64,000 nucleotides of DNA. Origin: Acidimicrobiia bacterium. GTDB lineage: Bacteria > Actinomycetota > Acidimicrobiia > Spongiisociales > ZC4RG35. This document shows, in pieces, positions 32,779 through 42,513 of the stretch. Positions within the stretch are counted from its first letter, which is position 1, and each line of letters opens with the position of its first letter. The stretch is from the NCBI GenBank assembly GCA_026002975.1, contig BPGJ01000002.1, forward strand, positions 163,856-227,855. Reading direction: 5' to 3'. The position numbers and the translations under genes are program-made. Below the pieces are notes generated by a model that was given only the letters and a program-made list of their open reading frames with translations, did no database searches and was not told where the DNA came from.

Positions 32779-33845
32779 GCCTGGTTGCGGTGTGGACGGC
32801 AGAGCACCGGCTCCACGACCCCGACGGGGAGGTGTGGCTGGGTGTGCGGGTGCCCGGCTCGGAGGTCCCGGAGCGGGGGGAGGTGCTGCGCCGTGCCCTC
32901 GAGGAGGCCGGTGTGGAGGTCCACGAGCCCACTCCCCACGGTCGTGAGTCGATCCTGGCCGTCCACGACCAGGGGATGGTCTCCTACCTGGAGGACGCCT
33001 ACCGGGGTTGGGTCGAGGCTGGTTACACCGAGAACCCCGGTCAAAACCGGGTGGTTCCCTACGTGTTCCCCCACCCCGACGCCATCGCCGAGGTCGGCTT
33101 TCGCCTTCCGGCCAGCCGGGGCGCCCTGGCCGGGGTCTACTGCATGGACACCGCAACCCTGATCGGGCCCGGGACCTTCGCCGCCGCGGTGGCCGCGGTG
33201 GACTGCGCCCTCACCGCCGCCGACATGGTGTTGAACGGTGCCGACACCGCCTACGCCGCCGTGCGACCTCCCGGCCATCACGCCGGCACAACCTTCTTCG
33301 GGGGCTCCTGTTACCTGAACAACGCCGCCATCGCCGCCCAGTATCTCATCGACGCCGGAGCGGGACCGGTGGGCATAGTCGACATCGACGCCCACCATGG
33401 CAACGGAACCCAGCAGATCTTCTACCGTCGGGCCGAGGTGTCCTACGCCTCGGTCCACGTCGACCCCGACAGAGGCTGGTTCCCTCACTTCCTGGGTCGC
33501 GGAGACGAGAGGGGGGCCGGGCCGGGAGCGGGGGCCAACCTCAACCTTCCCCTCCCCCCGGGTACCGGCGACGAGGGTTGGGTGGAAGCGGTGAAGCGAG
33601 CCGTCGAGTTCACCGCCGGGCGAAACCCCGAGGTCGTGGTGGTCTCCTTGGGGGTGGACCCGGGAGCCGCCGATCCCGAGTCCCCCCTCCGGGTGAGCAA
33701 CGTCGGCTTCGCCGAGGCGGGGGAGCTCCTGGCCGGGCTGGGGACACCAGCGATCCTGGTCCAGGAAGGGGGATACGATCTGGACTCCTTAGGCCCCGAT
33801 GTGATGGCTATCTTGACGCCATTCAGGCCCAGGCGGTTGGGATGA
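32775..33845 (+). CDS. Histone-deacetylase-like / acetylpolyamine amidohydrolase
   Basis: A 356-residue member of the HDAC/AcuC/AphA superfamily. The zinc-site and active-site motifs are RPPGHHA, DIDAHHGNGTQ, a late aspartate in GVDPGAADPES and the catalytic tyrosine in QEGGYD. Bacterial members deacetylate acetylpolyamines or other acylated amines. Overlapping starts link it to the aminotransferase before and the S9 peptidase after, which suggests that the amine released here is the substrate of the aminotransferase (inference). Confidence 0.92.
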   Translation: MSLVAVWTAEHRLHDPDGEVWLGVRVPGSEVPERGEVLRRALEEAGVEVHEPTPHGRESILAVHDQGMVSYLEDAYRGWVEAGYTENPGQNRVVPYVFPHPDAIAEVGFRLPASRGALAGVYCMDTATLIGPGTFAAAVAAVDCALTAADMVLNGADTAYAAVRPPGHHAGTTFFGGSCYLNNAAIAAQYLIDAGAGPVGIVDIDAHHGNGTQQIFYRRAEVSYASVHVDPDRGWFPHFLGRGDERGAGPGAGANLNLPLPPGTGDEGWVEAVKRAVEFTAGRNPEVVVVSLGVDPGAADPESPLRVSNVGFAEAGELLAGLGTPAILVQEGGYDLDSLGPDVMAILTPFRPRRLG

Positions 33846-35611
33846 CAGGAACCCTCGGTAGGGATGAGCACGGCGGGGTGCCCAGCCACGACCGTCCGGA
33901 CCGGACCGACCCCCCCAACTGGCGGCTGGACGCCGTCTACTCCACCGCCCGTCCCCACCACCTGTCTGTCTCCCCCCAACGCGACCGGCTCGCCTTCGTC
34001 CTCTCCTGGGAGGAGACCTCCGACCTCTGGCTCCTCGACGAGGGCCGGGTCACCACCGATCGGGAGCTGACCGCCTTCTGGGAGGACACCCCACCCCTGT
34101 GGTCCCCCGACGGCTCCCGGCTCGCCTATTCATCGGGGGGAGCGGTGTGGGTGGTGCCCGTCGCCGGGGGCCCACCCAAACGCCTCACCGAGGGTTCCCC
34201 GGCCGCCTGGATCGACGACACGACTCTGGCCATCACCGTGGAACGCGACCGAAGCACCCGCCTGGCCACCATCGGCATCGAAGACCCCTGGCCTCGACCC
34301 CTGGGTCCCAGAGGTACCGACATCGGCAAGGTGCTGGTCGGCCCCGACGGCGTCCTCGTCGTCGAGTCCTGGCCCCGGGAAGACCGGAACCGGTGCGACC
34401 TGCTCGCCGTGACCGAGGATGAATGGTCGGTGTTGGTCAGCATTCCCGACCGGAGGGCCACCCTGGGCTCCCTCCACGGCAGGCGCCTGGCGTTCCTCCT
34501 CGAAGAGGAGGAGTGGCGGGCTCTGTATGTACTCGAGCTGGGCACCGAAGGCCACGAGCCCCTGGCCAAGGCGGAGGGTGACTTCGGTTCGGTGCAGTGG
34601 GACGACGGCGACCGTCTGGTCGCCACCCTGACCCATCGTGGTCGAAGCGACCTGGTCCTGGTCGACGGCGGTGTCCACACCCTCGCCGAGGGTGGCTCCT
34701 GGCAGGATCCCCAGTGGTATCGGGACGGAATCGTCGCCGTCCACGAGTCGTCCACCTCACCGATGCGGATCGTCTACCTGGAGGGCCCCAGCCAGAGACC
34801 CCTCTACGACGGCGCTCCCATCGCGGTGCGCCGGGCGCCCCACGCCGCGGCTGAAGCGGTGCGGTTCAGCTCCGGCGACGGGACCGAGATCGAAGGCTTC
34901 CTCTACCGTCCCCGAGACACCGGCCACCCGGTGCCGGCGGTGGTCTACCCACACGGCGGTCCCACCTCCCACTACGGGGACGAGTGGGACGGCCACGCCC
35001 AGTACTTCGTCGACAAGGGTTACGCCTGGCTGGCCATCAACTTCAGGGGGTCCACTTCCTACGGGCTCAGCTTCGAGCGCGCCAACCACGGCGACTGGGG
35101 GGTGGGTGACGTGGAGGACTGCATCGCCGCCGCCCGATACCTCGCCTCCCTGGGCTGGGTCGACCCGGGGCGGATCGCCATCTACGGCGCCTCCTACGGC
35201 TCCTACCTGGCTCTGGCTTCGCTGGTCCACCCCGACAACCCCTTCGCCTGCGGGGTGGCCAAGTATGGGGACTGCGACATCCTCACCTCCTGGGCCCAGG
35301 GGGACCGCCCGGGGTCGGACGACCTGGAGCGGATGATGGGTCACCCCTCCTCGGCCCGGGAGGCCTATCGCCGTGGCTCCCCCATCCACTCGGTGTCCCG
35401 CCTCGACCGGCCGATCCTGATCGCCCACGGCGAGCGGGACGCCCGGGTCCACCCCAAGCAATCCGAGGAGCTGGTGGCGGAGCTGCGACGGCTGGGGAAG
35501 ACCTACGAGTACGTCACCTACCCCACGGAGGGACACGGCCTACTGCGGAGAGAGCCCCATCTCCACTTCTACCGCAGGCTGGAGAGGTTTCTCGACTGGC
35601 ACCTGATTTGA
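33842..35611 (+). CDS. S9-family prolyl oligopeptidase / acylaminoacyl peptidase
   Basis: A 589-residue serine peptidase. The N-terminal 330 residues form a WD-like beta-propeller (LSVSPQRDRLAFVLSW, PLWSPDGSRLAY). The C-terminal alpha/beta hydrolase has the nucleophile GASYGSY, the aspartate in GERDARV and the histidine in TEGHG. It would release acylated or N-terminal residues from short peptides in the cytoplasm. The ATG at 33842 overlaps the deacylase stop. The peptide ABC importer follows 44 nt downstream. Confidence 0.93.
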   Translation: MTGTLGRDEHGGVPSHDRPDRTDPPNWRLDAVYSTARPHHLSVSPQRDRLAFVLSWEETSDLWLLDEGRVTTDRELTAFWEDTPPLWSPDGSRLAYSSGGAVWVVPVAGGPPKRLTEGSPAAWIDDTTLAITVERDRSTRLATIGIEDPWPRPLGPRGTDIGKVLVGPDGVLVVESWPREDRNRCDLLAVTEDEWSVLVSIPDRRATLGSLHGRRLAFLLEEEEWRALYVLELGTEGHEPLAKAEGDFGSVQWDDGDRLVATLTHRGRSDLVLVDGGVHTLAEGGSWQDPQWYRDGIVAVHESSTSPMRIVYLEGPSQRPLYDGAPIAVRRAPHAAAEAVRFSSGDGTEIEGFLYRPRDTGHPVPAVVYPHGGPTSHYGDEWDGHAQYFVDKGYAWLAINFRGSTSYGLSFERANHGDWGVGDVEDCIAAARYLASLGWVDPGRIAIYGASYGSYLALASLVHPDNPFACGVAKYGDCDILTSWAQGDRPGSDDLERMMGHPSSAREAYRRGSPIHSVSRLDRPILIAHGERDARVHPKQSEELVAELRRLGKTYEYVTYPTEGHGLLRREPHLHFYRRLERFLDWHLI

Positions 35612-35625
35612 CGGTCGGGAGGATT

Positions 35626-35642
35626 GCCGGGACGGTCCCGGC
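35626..35642. promoter_or_regulatory. Perfect 17-bp palindrome before the peptide-binding-protein gene
   Basis: GCCGGGAC-G-GTCCCGGC is a perfect 8+8 bp dyad in the 44-bp gap between the S9 peptidase and the solute-binding protein. It may be a regulator site or, as RNA, a GCCGGG/CCCGGC stem with a 5-nt loop just upstream of the ribosome-binding site. Confidence 0.45.
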
Positions 35643-35655
35643 GGAAAGGGAAGAG

Positions 35656-37350
35656 ATGAGAAGCAGATGGGTCAAACCCCTAGCCGTCCTGGTGGTGGTC
35701 GCAGCGTGCACTTCCACCGGGACGACCACCTCCGGGCCAGGCACGACCGGTGGCGCTACCGGTCCGGGAACCAGCCCACCCACCGCCACCGGCGGAACGG
35801 TCAGGATCGGATGGGGCGGCTCCCCGGACAGCCTCAACCCGGGTAACGGGCTGCTGACGGAGGCCTACACCATCTACGAGCTGGTCTACGACACCCCGAT
35901 CGGCCTCGACCTGGACGGGAACTACGTGCCCGAACTGGCCGAGGAGTGGTCGGTGTCCGATGATGGGCTGACCTGGACGATGAAACTAGTGGAAAACGCC
36001 AGGTTCCACGATGGGACACCCCTCACCTCCGAGGACGTCAAGTTCTCCCTGGAGCTGTGGAGGGACAACGAGGACTTCCCCTTCCTCCCCTCCTACCCGG
36101 ACGTGTTCACGATCGAGGCACCCGACCCGACCACGGTCGTGCTCACCACGGAGGAGCCGATCGGCAACTTCGAGTCCCGCATGGTGTTCATGTACATCGT
36201 GCCCAAACACATCTGGGAGGAGATCGACGACCCGGTCGCCTACGACAACGCCGACATGATCGGCTCCGGTTCCTTCGAGCTGGCCGAATACCGCCAGGGC
36301 GAATTCGTCCGGCTGGAGGCCAACAAGGACTACTGGGGAGGGGCCCCCAACATCGACGGGGTGATCTTCCAGACCATCGAGAACCCCGACGCCCGGGTGG
36401 CCGCCTTGAGGGCAGGGGACGTGGACATGATCACCGAGATGCCCAACACGGCGATCTCGACCCTCCAAAGTGACCCGAACATCGAGGTGGTGATCGGCGA
36501 GCCCCTGGCGCCAGGCCTGTCGGACATCTTCTTCAACATCGTCCCCGACGAGCTCTGCCCGGCCGAGGATGGGGTCTGTAGCGGGCATCCCGCCCTGAAG
36601 GACCTCCAGGTGCGCCTTGCCCTGGCCCACGCCGTGGACAAGCAGCAGCTCATCGACGTCGCCTTGCTCGGCCTGGGCACCCCGGGGATCAGCCTCGTCC
36701 CCACCGGTCTCGGTGGCTACTTCAACTCATCCTTGGTCGACTACCCCTTCGACCTGGACGAGGCCCGCCAGATCCTCGAGGACGCCGGCTACCTCGACAC
36801 CGACGGCGACGGGATCAGGGAGTGCAAGCCCGACCAGAGCTGCGACGACCTCACCTTCCGATTCAACTACCCCAGCGACTCCGACACCGCCCCACGCGAG
36901 GTGGAGATGGTGTCGGCTTGGTGGAAGGAGATCGGGGTGGCCACGGTGGTCCAGGGCCTCGACCCCGACACCCTGACCTCGGTCTGCTGCCCCACCTTCG
37001 ACTACGACGTGATCCGCTGGGGATGGGGCTCCGACCCCGATCCGGGGTTCCTGCTCGGGGTGGCCCTGTGCTCGGAGATCGACTCCGGCTTCTCCGAGAC
37101 CGGCTACTGCAACCCCGAGTACGACGCCCTCTACGACCAGCAGGCGACCGAGACCGATCCGGAGACGAGGAGGGAGATCGTCTGGCAGATGCAGGAGATC
37201 CTGCTGCGAGACCTGCCCTACATCATCCCCTACTACGACTTGACGGTTCAGGCCTACCGGAAGGACACGTTCACCGGGTGGCGCACCGACGCGACCAAGC
37301 TGGCGCTGGAGGATCCCACCTCGCTGAACGTCATCCGGCCGGCCGGGTGA
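35656..37350 (+). CDS. Peptide ABC transporter substrate-binding lipoprotein (SBP family 5)
   Basis: A 564-residue DppA/OppA-type binding protein. A lipobox (VVVAAC) is followed by a Gly/Thr linker and the family-5 fold: GWGGSPDSLNPG, the WTMKLVENARFHDGTPLTSEDVKFS signature and DYWGGAP. It captures peptides or other oligo-cations outside the membrane. The ATG at 35656 is preceded by an AAAGGGAAG ribosome-binding site. A strong hairpin after its stop separates it from the permease genes, which fits excess production of the binding protein. Confidence 0.94.
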   Translation: MRSRWVKPLAVLVVVAACTSTGTTTSGPGTTGGATGPGTSPPTATGGTVRIGWGGSPDSLNPGNGLLTEAYTIYELVYDTPIGLDLDGNYVPELAEEWSVSDDGLTWTMKLVENARFHDGTPLTSEDVKFSLELWRDNEDFPFLPSYPDVFTIEAPDPTTVVLTTEEPIGNFESRMVFMYIVPKHIWEEIDDPVAYDNADMIGSGSFELAEYRQGEFVRLEANKDYWGGAPNIDGVIFQTIENPDARVAALRAGDVDMITEMPNTAISTLQSDPNIEVVIGEPLAPGLSDIFFNIVPDELCPAEDGVCSGHPALKDLQVRLALAHAVDKQQLIDVALLGLGTPGISLVPTGLGGYFNSSLVDYPFDLDEARQILEDAGYLDTDGDGIRECKPDQSCDDLTFRFNYPSDSDTAPREVEMVSAWWKEIGVATVVQGLDPDTLTSVCCPTFDYDVIRWGWGSDPDPGFLLGVALCSEIDSGFSETGYCNPEYDALYDQQATETDPETRREIVWQMQEILLRDLPYIIPYYDLTVQAYRKDTFTGWRTDATKLALEDPTSLNVIRPAG

Positions 37351-37363
37351 GCAGACAGCAACT

Positions 37364-37390
37364 GGCCGGGGGGCTCCCCGCCCCCCGGCC
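37364..37390 (+). terminator. Intercistronic hairpin between binding protein and permease
   Basis: GGCCGGGGGGC-tcccc-GCCCCCCGGCC is a perfect 11-bp stem with a 5-nt loop, located 13 nt after the binding-protein stop and 9 nt before the dppB ATG. No U-run follows. Such stems in ABC-importer operons commonly protect the upstream mRNA or cause partial termination, so the binding protein outnumbers the permease. Confidence 0.65.
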
Positions 37391-37399
37391 CCTACCCTG

Positions 37400-38410
37400 A
37401 TGAGCCGGGGACGACGCCGCTATGTGATCCAGAAGGTGGCCTTCGCCGCCCTGACCGTCTTCGTCGTCATCACCTTCAACTTCCTCCTGTTCCGGGTCCT
37501 CCCCGGCGACCCCGCCGTCGGCGGCTTGCGGGATCCCCGCCTCTCCCGGGAGACCGTCGAGGCCCTCCAGGAGCGGTTCGGTCTCAACGATCCCGTATTC
37601 ATCAACCTGGAGGGCGGCAACCCGTTCGAGTCGCAGTACTTCGCGTACCTGGGGGCTCTGATACGGGGGGACCTCGGCTTCTCCTTCGCCTTCCGCGACC
37701 AGGCCGTGGCCAGCCTCCTCGGGAAAGCCCTGGTCAACACCCTGTGGCTGGTTTTGCCCGCCCAGATCATCTCCATCGTCCTGGGTCTGGGCCTGGGGCT
37801 CGTAGCCGCCTACAAGAGGGGCACCCGGGTGGACTTCGCCGCCCTCGTCTTCTCCCTCATCATGTGGTCACTACCCACCTTCTTCCTCGGCATCGTTCTC
37901 CTCTTCCTCGGATCGGCGTGGCTGGGTCTCCCCACCGCCGGGAAGATCACCATCGGGGCGATATACACCGGCTTCTGGGACCAAGCGCTCGACATCCTCC
38001 GACACCTCTTCCTGCCCACCCTCACCCTGGCTCTGGTCCTCCTCGGCGAATACATGCTGATCATGAGGAGCAGCGTGGTGGAGGTCCTCTCCGAGGACTA
38101 CATCCTGACCGCCAAGGCGGAGGGGCTGCCCACCGGTCAGATCATCCGCCGCCACGCCTTCCGCAACGCCATGCTGCCCATCGTCACTCTCATCGCCCTG
38201 AACCTGGGCTTCACCGTGTCCGGGGCCATCCAGATCGAGACAGTGTTCTCCTGGCCGGGGTTGGGCGGGCTGACGGTGCGCGCCGTGGGCCAGCGTGACT
38301 TCCCCGTCCTCCAGGGGGCCTTCCTGCTGCTGGCGGTGTCGGTGGTCCTCGCCAACCTCATCGTGGAGCTGATCTACGGCTGGCTGGACCCCAGGGTGAG
38401 GGAGGCATGA
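37400..38410 (+). CDS. dppB: Peptide ABC transporter permease, DppB type
   Basis: A 336-residue membrane protein with about six transmembrane segments. It has the DppB N-terminal LLFRVLPGDPA motif, a periplasmic region before the second helix and the EAA-type loop AKAEGLPTGQIIRRHAFRNAMLP that contacts the ATPase. It forms half of the membrane channel. Its stop overlaps the ATG of the fused dppC-dppD gene (ATGA). Confidence 0.94.
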   Translation: MSRGRRRYVIQKVAFAALTVFVVITFNFLLFRVLPGDPAVGGLRDPRLSRETVEALQERFGLNDPVFINLEGGNPFESQYFAYLGALIRGDLGFSFAFRDQAVASLLGKALVNTLWLVLPAQIISIVLGLGLGLVAAYKRGTRVDFAALVFSLIMWSLPTFFLGIVLLFLGSAWLGLPTAGKITIGAIYTGFWDQALDILRHLFLPTLTLALVLLGEYMLIMRSSVVEVLSEDYILTAKAEGLPTGQIIRRHAFRNAMLPIVTLIALNLGFTVSGAIQIETVFSWPGLGGLTVRAVGQRDFPVLQGAFLLLAVSVVLANLIVELIYGWLDPRVREA

Positions 38411-40263
38411 GGGCGTTCCTACGGCACCGTATGGGCCTGGTAGGACTGAGCATGCTAGGGGTGGCAGTGTTGGTCGCCGTGGCCGCCCCACTTCTCGCCC
38501 CCTACGACCCCTACCAGGTGGTCCACATCACCGTCTCGGACATCTACCAGCCGCCCTCGTCGCTGCATCTACTCGGCACCGACGACGGGGCCAAGGACGT
38601 CCTCTCCGCCCTCATCTACGGGGCCCGGATCTCACTGATCGTCGGCTTCGCCAGCGCGGTGATCTCGGTGCTCATCGGTGGGGCGATCGGGTTGATCGCC
38701 GGATACCGGGCCGGATGGCTGGGCCAGACCCTTATGCGGATCACCGACTTCTTTCTGGTCATACCCGACCTGGCTCTGCTCATCGTGCTGGTGGCCATCG
38801 TCGGTCAGAGCCTGCGCAACATCATCCTCGCCATCGGCCTGTTGGGCTGGACGACCACCGCCCGGCTGGTCCGGTCCCAGACCCTCACCGCGCGGGAACG
38901 CAAGTACGTGCAACGGGCCAAGGCCATGGGCGCCTCCGACTGGTACCTGCTGCGCAAGCACGTGATCCCCCAAGTGCTGCCACTGATGCTGGCCAACACC
39001 ATCCTGGTCGTCTCCCTCGCCATCCTCTCCGAGTCGACCCTGGCTTTCCTGGGTCTGGGTGACCCACGCCTCATCTCCTGGGGTCAGATGCTCAACCTGG
39101 GCTTCACCCGAGGAGCGGTGGCGGCAGGAGCGTGGTGGGCGATCATCCCCCCCGGATTGGCCATCGTCTGGGTGGTGTTGAGCGTCACCCTGATCGGCAC
39201 CGCCCTGGAGGACATCTTGAATCCCAAGCTCACCCGCCACCACCTGGAGCCGGAGCCAAAGGTCACCTCGCCGCCACCGCCCGCCCCAGACGGAGACGCC
39301 CTGCTGGCGGTCAGGGGGCTCAGTGTCGCCTTCGACTCGCCCCAGGGACCGCTCCTCGCCGTGAAGGAGGTCGACTTCGAGGTCCATCGCGGGCGGGTCC
39401 TGGGGATCGTCGGTGAGTCGGGGTGTGGCAAGACCACGACCGTCCTCGGCGCCCTGCGCCTCCTCCCCCCCGGCGGAGCCGTCGTCGAGGGCGCGGCTTT
39501 CTTCGACGGCCAGGACCTCACCCGGCTCGACGACCAGGCCCTGCGCCGACTGCGCTGGGCTCGGGTCGCCATCGTCTTCCAGGGAGCGATGAACGCCCTC
39601 AACCCGGTGCGCACCATCGGCTCTCAGATTGCCGAGGCGATCCGCGCCCATTCCCCGGATACCGACAAGGTGGCCGCCATCCAACGGGCGGGCGAGCTGC
39701 TGGAGTTGGTGGGGATCCCGGCCCGACGGGTGAAGTCCTATCCCCACGAGCTCTCTGGGGGGATGCGGCAGCGGGCCATGATCGCCCTCGCCCTCGCCTG
39801 CGGGCCGGACCTCCTCGTCGCCGACGAACCCACGACGGCCTTGGACGTGATGACCCAGGCCCAGATCCTCAACCTCCTCGAGGACCTGCAGAGGCGGCTC
39901 TCCCTGGCCATGGTGGTGGTGACCCACGACCTCGGGGTGGTCAACCACGCCTGCGACGACGTTCTGGTCATGTATGCCGGGCGAGTGGTGGAGACGGGTT
40001 CGGTGGATCGGGTGTTTCGCTCACCACAGCATCCCTACACCCGGCTCCTCCTCGAAGCCTTCCCCTCCCTGGAGGAACCCGAACGCGAGCTGGTATCGAT
40101 CCCCGGAGCCCCGCCGAGGCTGGCGGAGATGCCCCGGGGTTGCCGGTTCGCTCCTCGCTGCCCCTACGCCTTCGACCGATGCCACGAGGAGGAGCCGGCC
40201 CTGGTATCCACGCCTTCGGGCCGGGCCGCCTGCTTCCTGTTGGAGGTGGATACCGGTGAGTGA
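38407..40263 (+). CDS. Fused peptide ABC permease (DppC) and ATPase (DppD)
   Basis: A 618-residue single-chain fusion. Residues 1 to about 280 are a DppC permease with an EAA loop (RAKAMGASDWYLLRKHVIP). A Pro-rich linker (SPPPPAPDG) leads to a DppD ATPase from about residue 298, with Walker A GESGCGKTTT, signature ELSGGMRQRAM, Walker B LLVADEPTTALD and a C-terminal oligopeptide-type cysteine tail (GCRFAPRCPYAFDRC). In most bacteria these are separate genes. The fusion fixes permease and ATPase 1:1. The frame is continuous with no indel signal. Confidence 0.92.
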   Translation: MRAFLRHRMGLVGLSMLGVAVLVAVAAPLLAPYDPYQVVHITVSDIYQPPSSLHLLGTDDGAKDVLSALIYGARISLIVGFASAVISVLIGGAIGLIAGYRAGWLGQTLMRITDFFLVIPDLALLIVLVAIVGQSLRNIILAIGLLGWTTTARLVRSQTLTARERKYVQRAKAMGASDWYLLRKHVIPQVLPLMLANTILVVSLAILSESTLAFLGLGDPRLISWGQMLNLGFTRGAVAAGAWWAIIPPGLAIVWVVLSVTLIGTALEDILNPKLTRHHLEPEPKVTSPPPPAPDGDALLAVRGLSVAFDSPQGPLLAVKEVDFEVHRGRVLGIVGESGCGKTTTVLGALRLLPPGGAVVEGAAFFDGQDLTRLDDQALRRLRWARVAIVFQGAMNALNPVRTIGSQIAEAIRAHSPDTDKVAAIQRAGELLELVGIPARRVKSYPHELSGGMRQRAMIALALACGPDLLVADEPTTALDVMTQAQILNLLEDLQRRLSLAMVVVTHDLGVVNHACDDVLVMYAGRVVETGSVDRVFRSPQHPYTRLLLEAFPSLEEPERELVSIPGAPPRLAEMPRGCRFAPRCPYAFDRCHEEEPALVSTPSGRAACFLLEVDTGE

Positions 40264-41204
40264 CCCGATCCTCACCATCCAGGGGCTGACGGTCGAGTTC
40301 GAGGCCAAGGGAACCCTGGTGCGGGCCGTGGATGGTATCGACCTCCAGGTGATGCCCGGGGAGGTGGTAGCCCTGGTCGGAGAGTCGGGTTGTGGCAAGA
40401 CCACCACCGCCAACGCCGTCCTCGGTCTGGTCGAGCCAGCCTCGGGAACCGTGACCGTGGATGGGACCCCCCCTCTCCGACGCCCGGTCGGTCGCCCTGG
40501 CCCGGACCAAGATCCAGATGATCGCCCAGGACCCCTACGAGTCCCTGAACCCGAGGATGCGTATCGGGGAGATCGTCACCGAACCCCTGGTGATCAACCG
40601 CCTGACGGGGGACGACATGAGGCAGCGCGCGGTCCGCGCCCTGGAACGCGCCGGCCTGGCCCCCGGGACCGACTTCGTCGACCGACTACCCCATGAGCTC
40701 AGCGGTGGGCAGCGGCAACGGGTGGTCATCGCCGCCGCCCTCTCGGTACAGCCCCGTCTCCTCATCGCAGACGAACCGGTGTCGATGCTCGACGTCTCCG
40801 TCCGGGCCGGGATCCTCAACCTGTTGAAGCGTCTGGCTGCCGAGGACGGGCTGGGGGTGTTGATGATCACCCACGACCTGTCCACCGTCGCCGCCTACAG
40901 CGACAGGATCGCGGTCATGTACCTGGGGAGGATCGTGGAGACCGGACCCACCCTGGAGGTGATCCGCCGGCCGGCCCATCCCTACACCGAGGCTCTGCTC
41001 TCGGTGGTGCCTGGCCACGACCCGGACCACGTCTCCACCCCGATCCTCCTCGCCGGGGAGACCCCGGACGCTGCCCACATCCCCTCCGGGTGCCGCTTTC
41101 ACCCCCGGTGCCCCAAGGCCTTCGAGGACTGCCCTCTGACTGAACCCCTACTGTCCCCGGTCGGGGATGGTCATTCGGCGGCGTGCCAGCTCGTGTCCAG
41201 TTAG
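40256..41204 (+). CDS. Peptide ABC transporter ATPase (DppF), frameshifted in this sequence
   Basis: The N-terminal part, from GTG 40256 with Walker A GESGCGKTTT, runs to DGT in one frame. The rest (PLSDARSVALARTKIQMIAQDPYESLNP, signature HELSGGQRQRVV, Walker B LLIADEPVSMLD, oligopeptide tail GCRFHPRCPKAFEDC) is in another. The break lies in a run of seven C at 40467-40473; six C would restore a 315-residue DppF. Homopolymer length error is the simplest explanation. The start overlaps the end of dppCD by 8 nt. Confidence 0.87.
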
Positions 41205-41271
41205 CGTTGCGGCCGGACCACCATCGCCGACGAGACGGGGTTATACGAGTCGCCGCTCAGCCGCCCATCGT

Positions 41272-42510
41272 CTACAGAACCTGGTTCTTCGCCAGAGCGA
41301 CCACACCTCCCTCCGACACGGTGAACCCCCGTTCCCGGTCGAGGTCCGGATCGTGGCCGATCACGCAGCCGGGAGGCACCGTCACGTTCTTGTCGATCAC
41401 CGCGTTCCGGATCCGGGCTCCCGCCCCGACCCGTACCCGCTCGAACAGGACCGAGCGTTCCACCTCGGCTCCTTCGTCCACCCTCACCCATGGCGACAGC
41501 ACGGAAGACCTCACGTAGGCGCCGGAGAGGACCACCCCGTTGGAGAGGATGGAATCCGCCACCTGGCCTGCCCCGTGCTCGGCGACCGCCACCACCTTGG
41601 CGGGAGGGGCCACCACCTGGTGGGTGTAGATGGGCCACTCCTCGTTGTACAGGTTGAAGATCGGATCCACCGACACCAGATCCATGTTGGCCTCGAAGTA
41701 GGAGTCCAGGGTCCCGACGTCCCGCCAGTAGCCCTGCTCCCTGGGGGTGACTCCGGGCACCCGGTTCTCGGAGAAGTCGTAGACGTAGGCGAGCCCCTTG
41801 TCGACCAGGTCGGGGACGAGGTCCCCACCGACGTCGTGCCGGGACCCCTCTCGTTCGGCGTCCCGCCGCACCGCGTCCACCAGGACGTCGGTGGCGAACA
41901 CGTAGTTGCCCATCGACACCAGACAGTGTTCGGGATCGTCCGGTAGCGGACGGGGATCCGCCGGTTTCTCCCGGAACGCCGAGATCCGGCCGCCGGGCTC
42001 GGCTTCGATCACCCCGAAGGCCCGCGCCTGGGAGACCGGCACCCGGATGGCCGCCACCGTGACCCCGGCTCCGGTCTCTAGGTGTCGGGCCAGCATCTGG
42101 GTGGGATCCATCCGGTAGATGTGGTCGGCCCCGAACACGAAGATGTGGTGCGGCTTCTCGTCGTCGATCAGGTTCAGGTTCTGGTAGATGGCGTCCGCCG
42201 AGCCGAGGAACCACCTCTTGCCCATCCGCATCTGGGCGGGCACCGACGTGACGTAGTTGCCGAGCAGGGTGGACATTCGCCACGTCTGGGCGAGGTGCAC
42301 GTTGAGGCTGTGCGACTTGTACTGGGTCAACACGACTATCCGCCGGTATCCCCCGTTCACCAGGTTGGAGAGGGCGAAGTCGATGAGCCGGTACTGACCG
42401 CCGAACGGCACCGCCGGTTTGGCCCGGTCCCTGGTGAGAGGCATGAGCCGCCTCCCCTCACCGCCCGCCAGCACCATCGACAGGATCCGTCGGGGGTTGG
42501 GCAACTGCAT
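41272..42510 (-). CDS. glgC: Glucose-1-phosphate adenylyltransferase (ADP-glucose synthase)
   Basis: A 412-residue GlgC. The nucleotidyltransferase start [26 protein letters not shown], the [12 protein letters not shown] substrate region and the C-terminal left-handed beta-helix repeats ([28 protein letters not shown]) are all present. It makes ADP-glucose for glycogen or, through GlgM, maltose-1-phosphate. It starts 3 nt after the glgB stop, so glgB-glgC form an operon. No glgA or glgM is in the window. Confidence 0.96.
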   Translation of the reverse strand: MQLPNPRRILSMVLAGGEGRRLMPLTRDRAKPAVPFGGQYRLIDFALSNLVNGGYRRIVVLTQYKSHSLNVHLAQTWRMSTLLGNYVTSVPAQMRMGKRWFLGSADAIYQNLNLIDDEKPHHIFVFGADHIYRMDPTQMLARHLETGAGVTVAAIRVPVSQARAFGVIEAEPGGRISAFREKPADPRPLPDDPEHCLVSMGNYVFATDVLVDAVRRDAEREGSRHDVGGDLVPDLVDKGLAYVYDFSENRVPGVTPREQGYWRDVGTLDSYFEANMDLVSVDPIFNLYNEEWPIYTHQVVAPPAKVVAVAEHGAGQVADSILSNGVVLSGAYVRSSVLSPWVRVDEGAEVERSVLFERVRVGAGARIRNAVIDKNVTVPPGCVIGHDPDLDRERGFTVSEGGVVALAKNQVL

Positions 42511-42513
42511 GGT

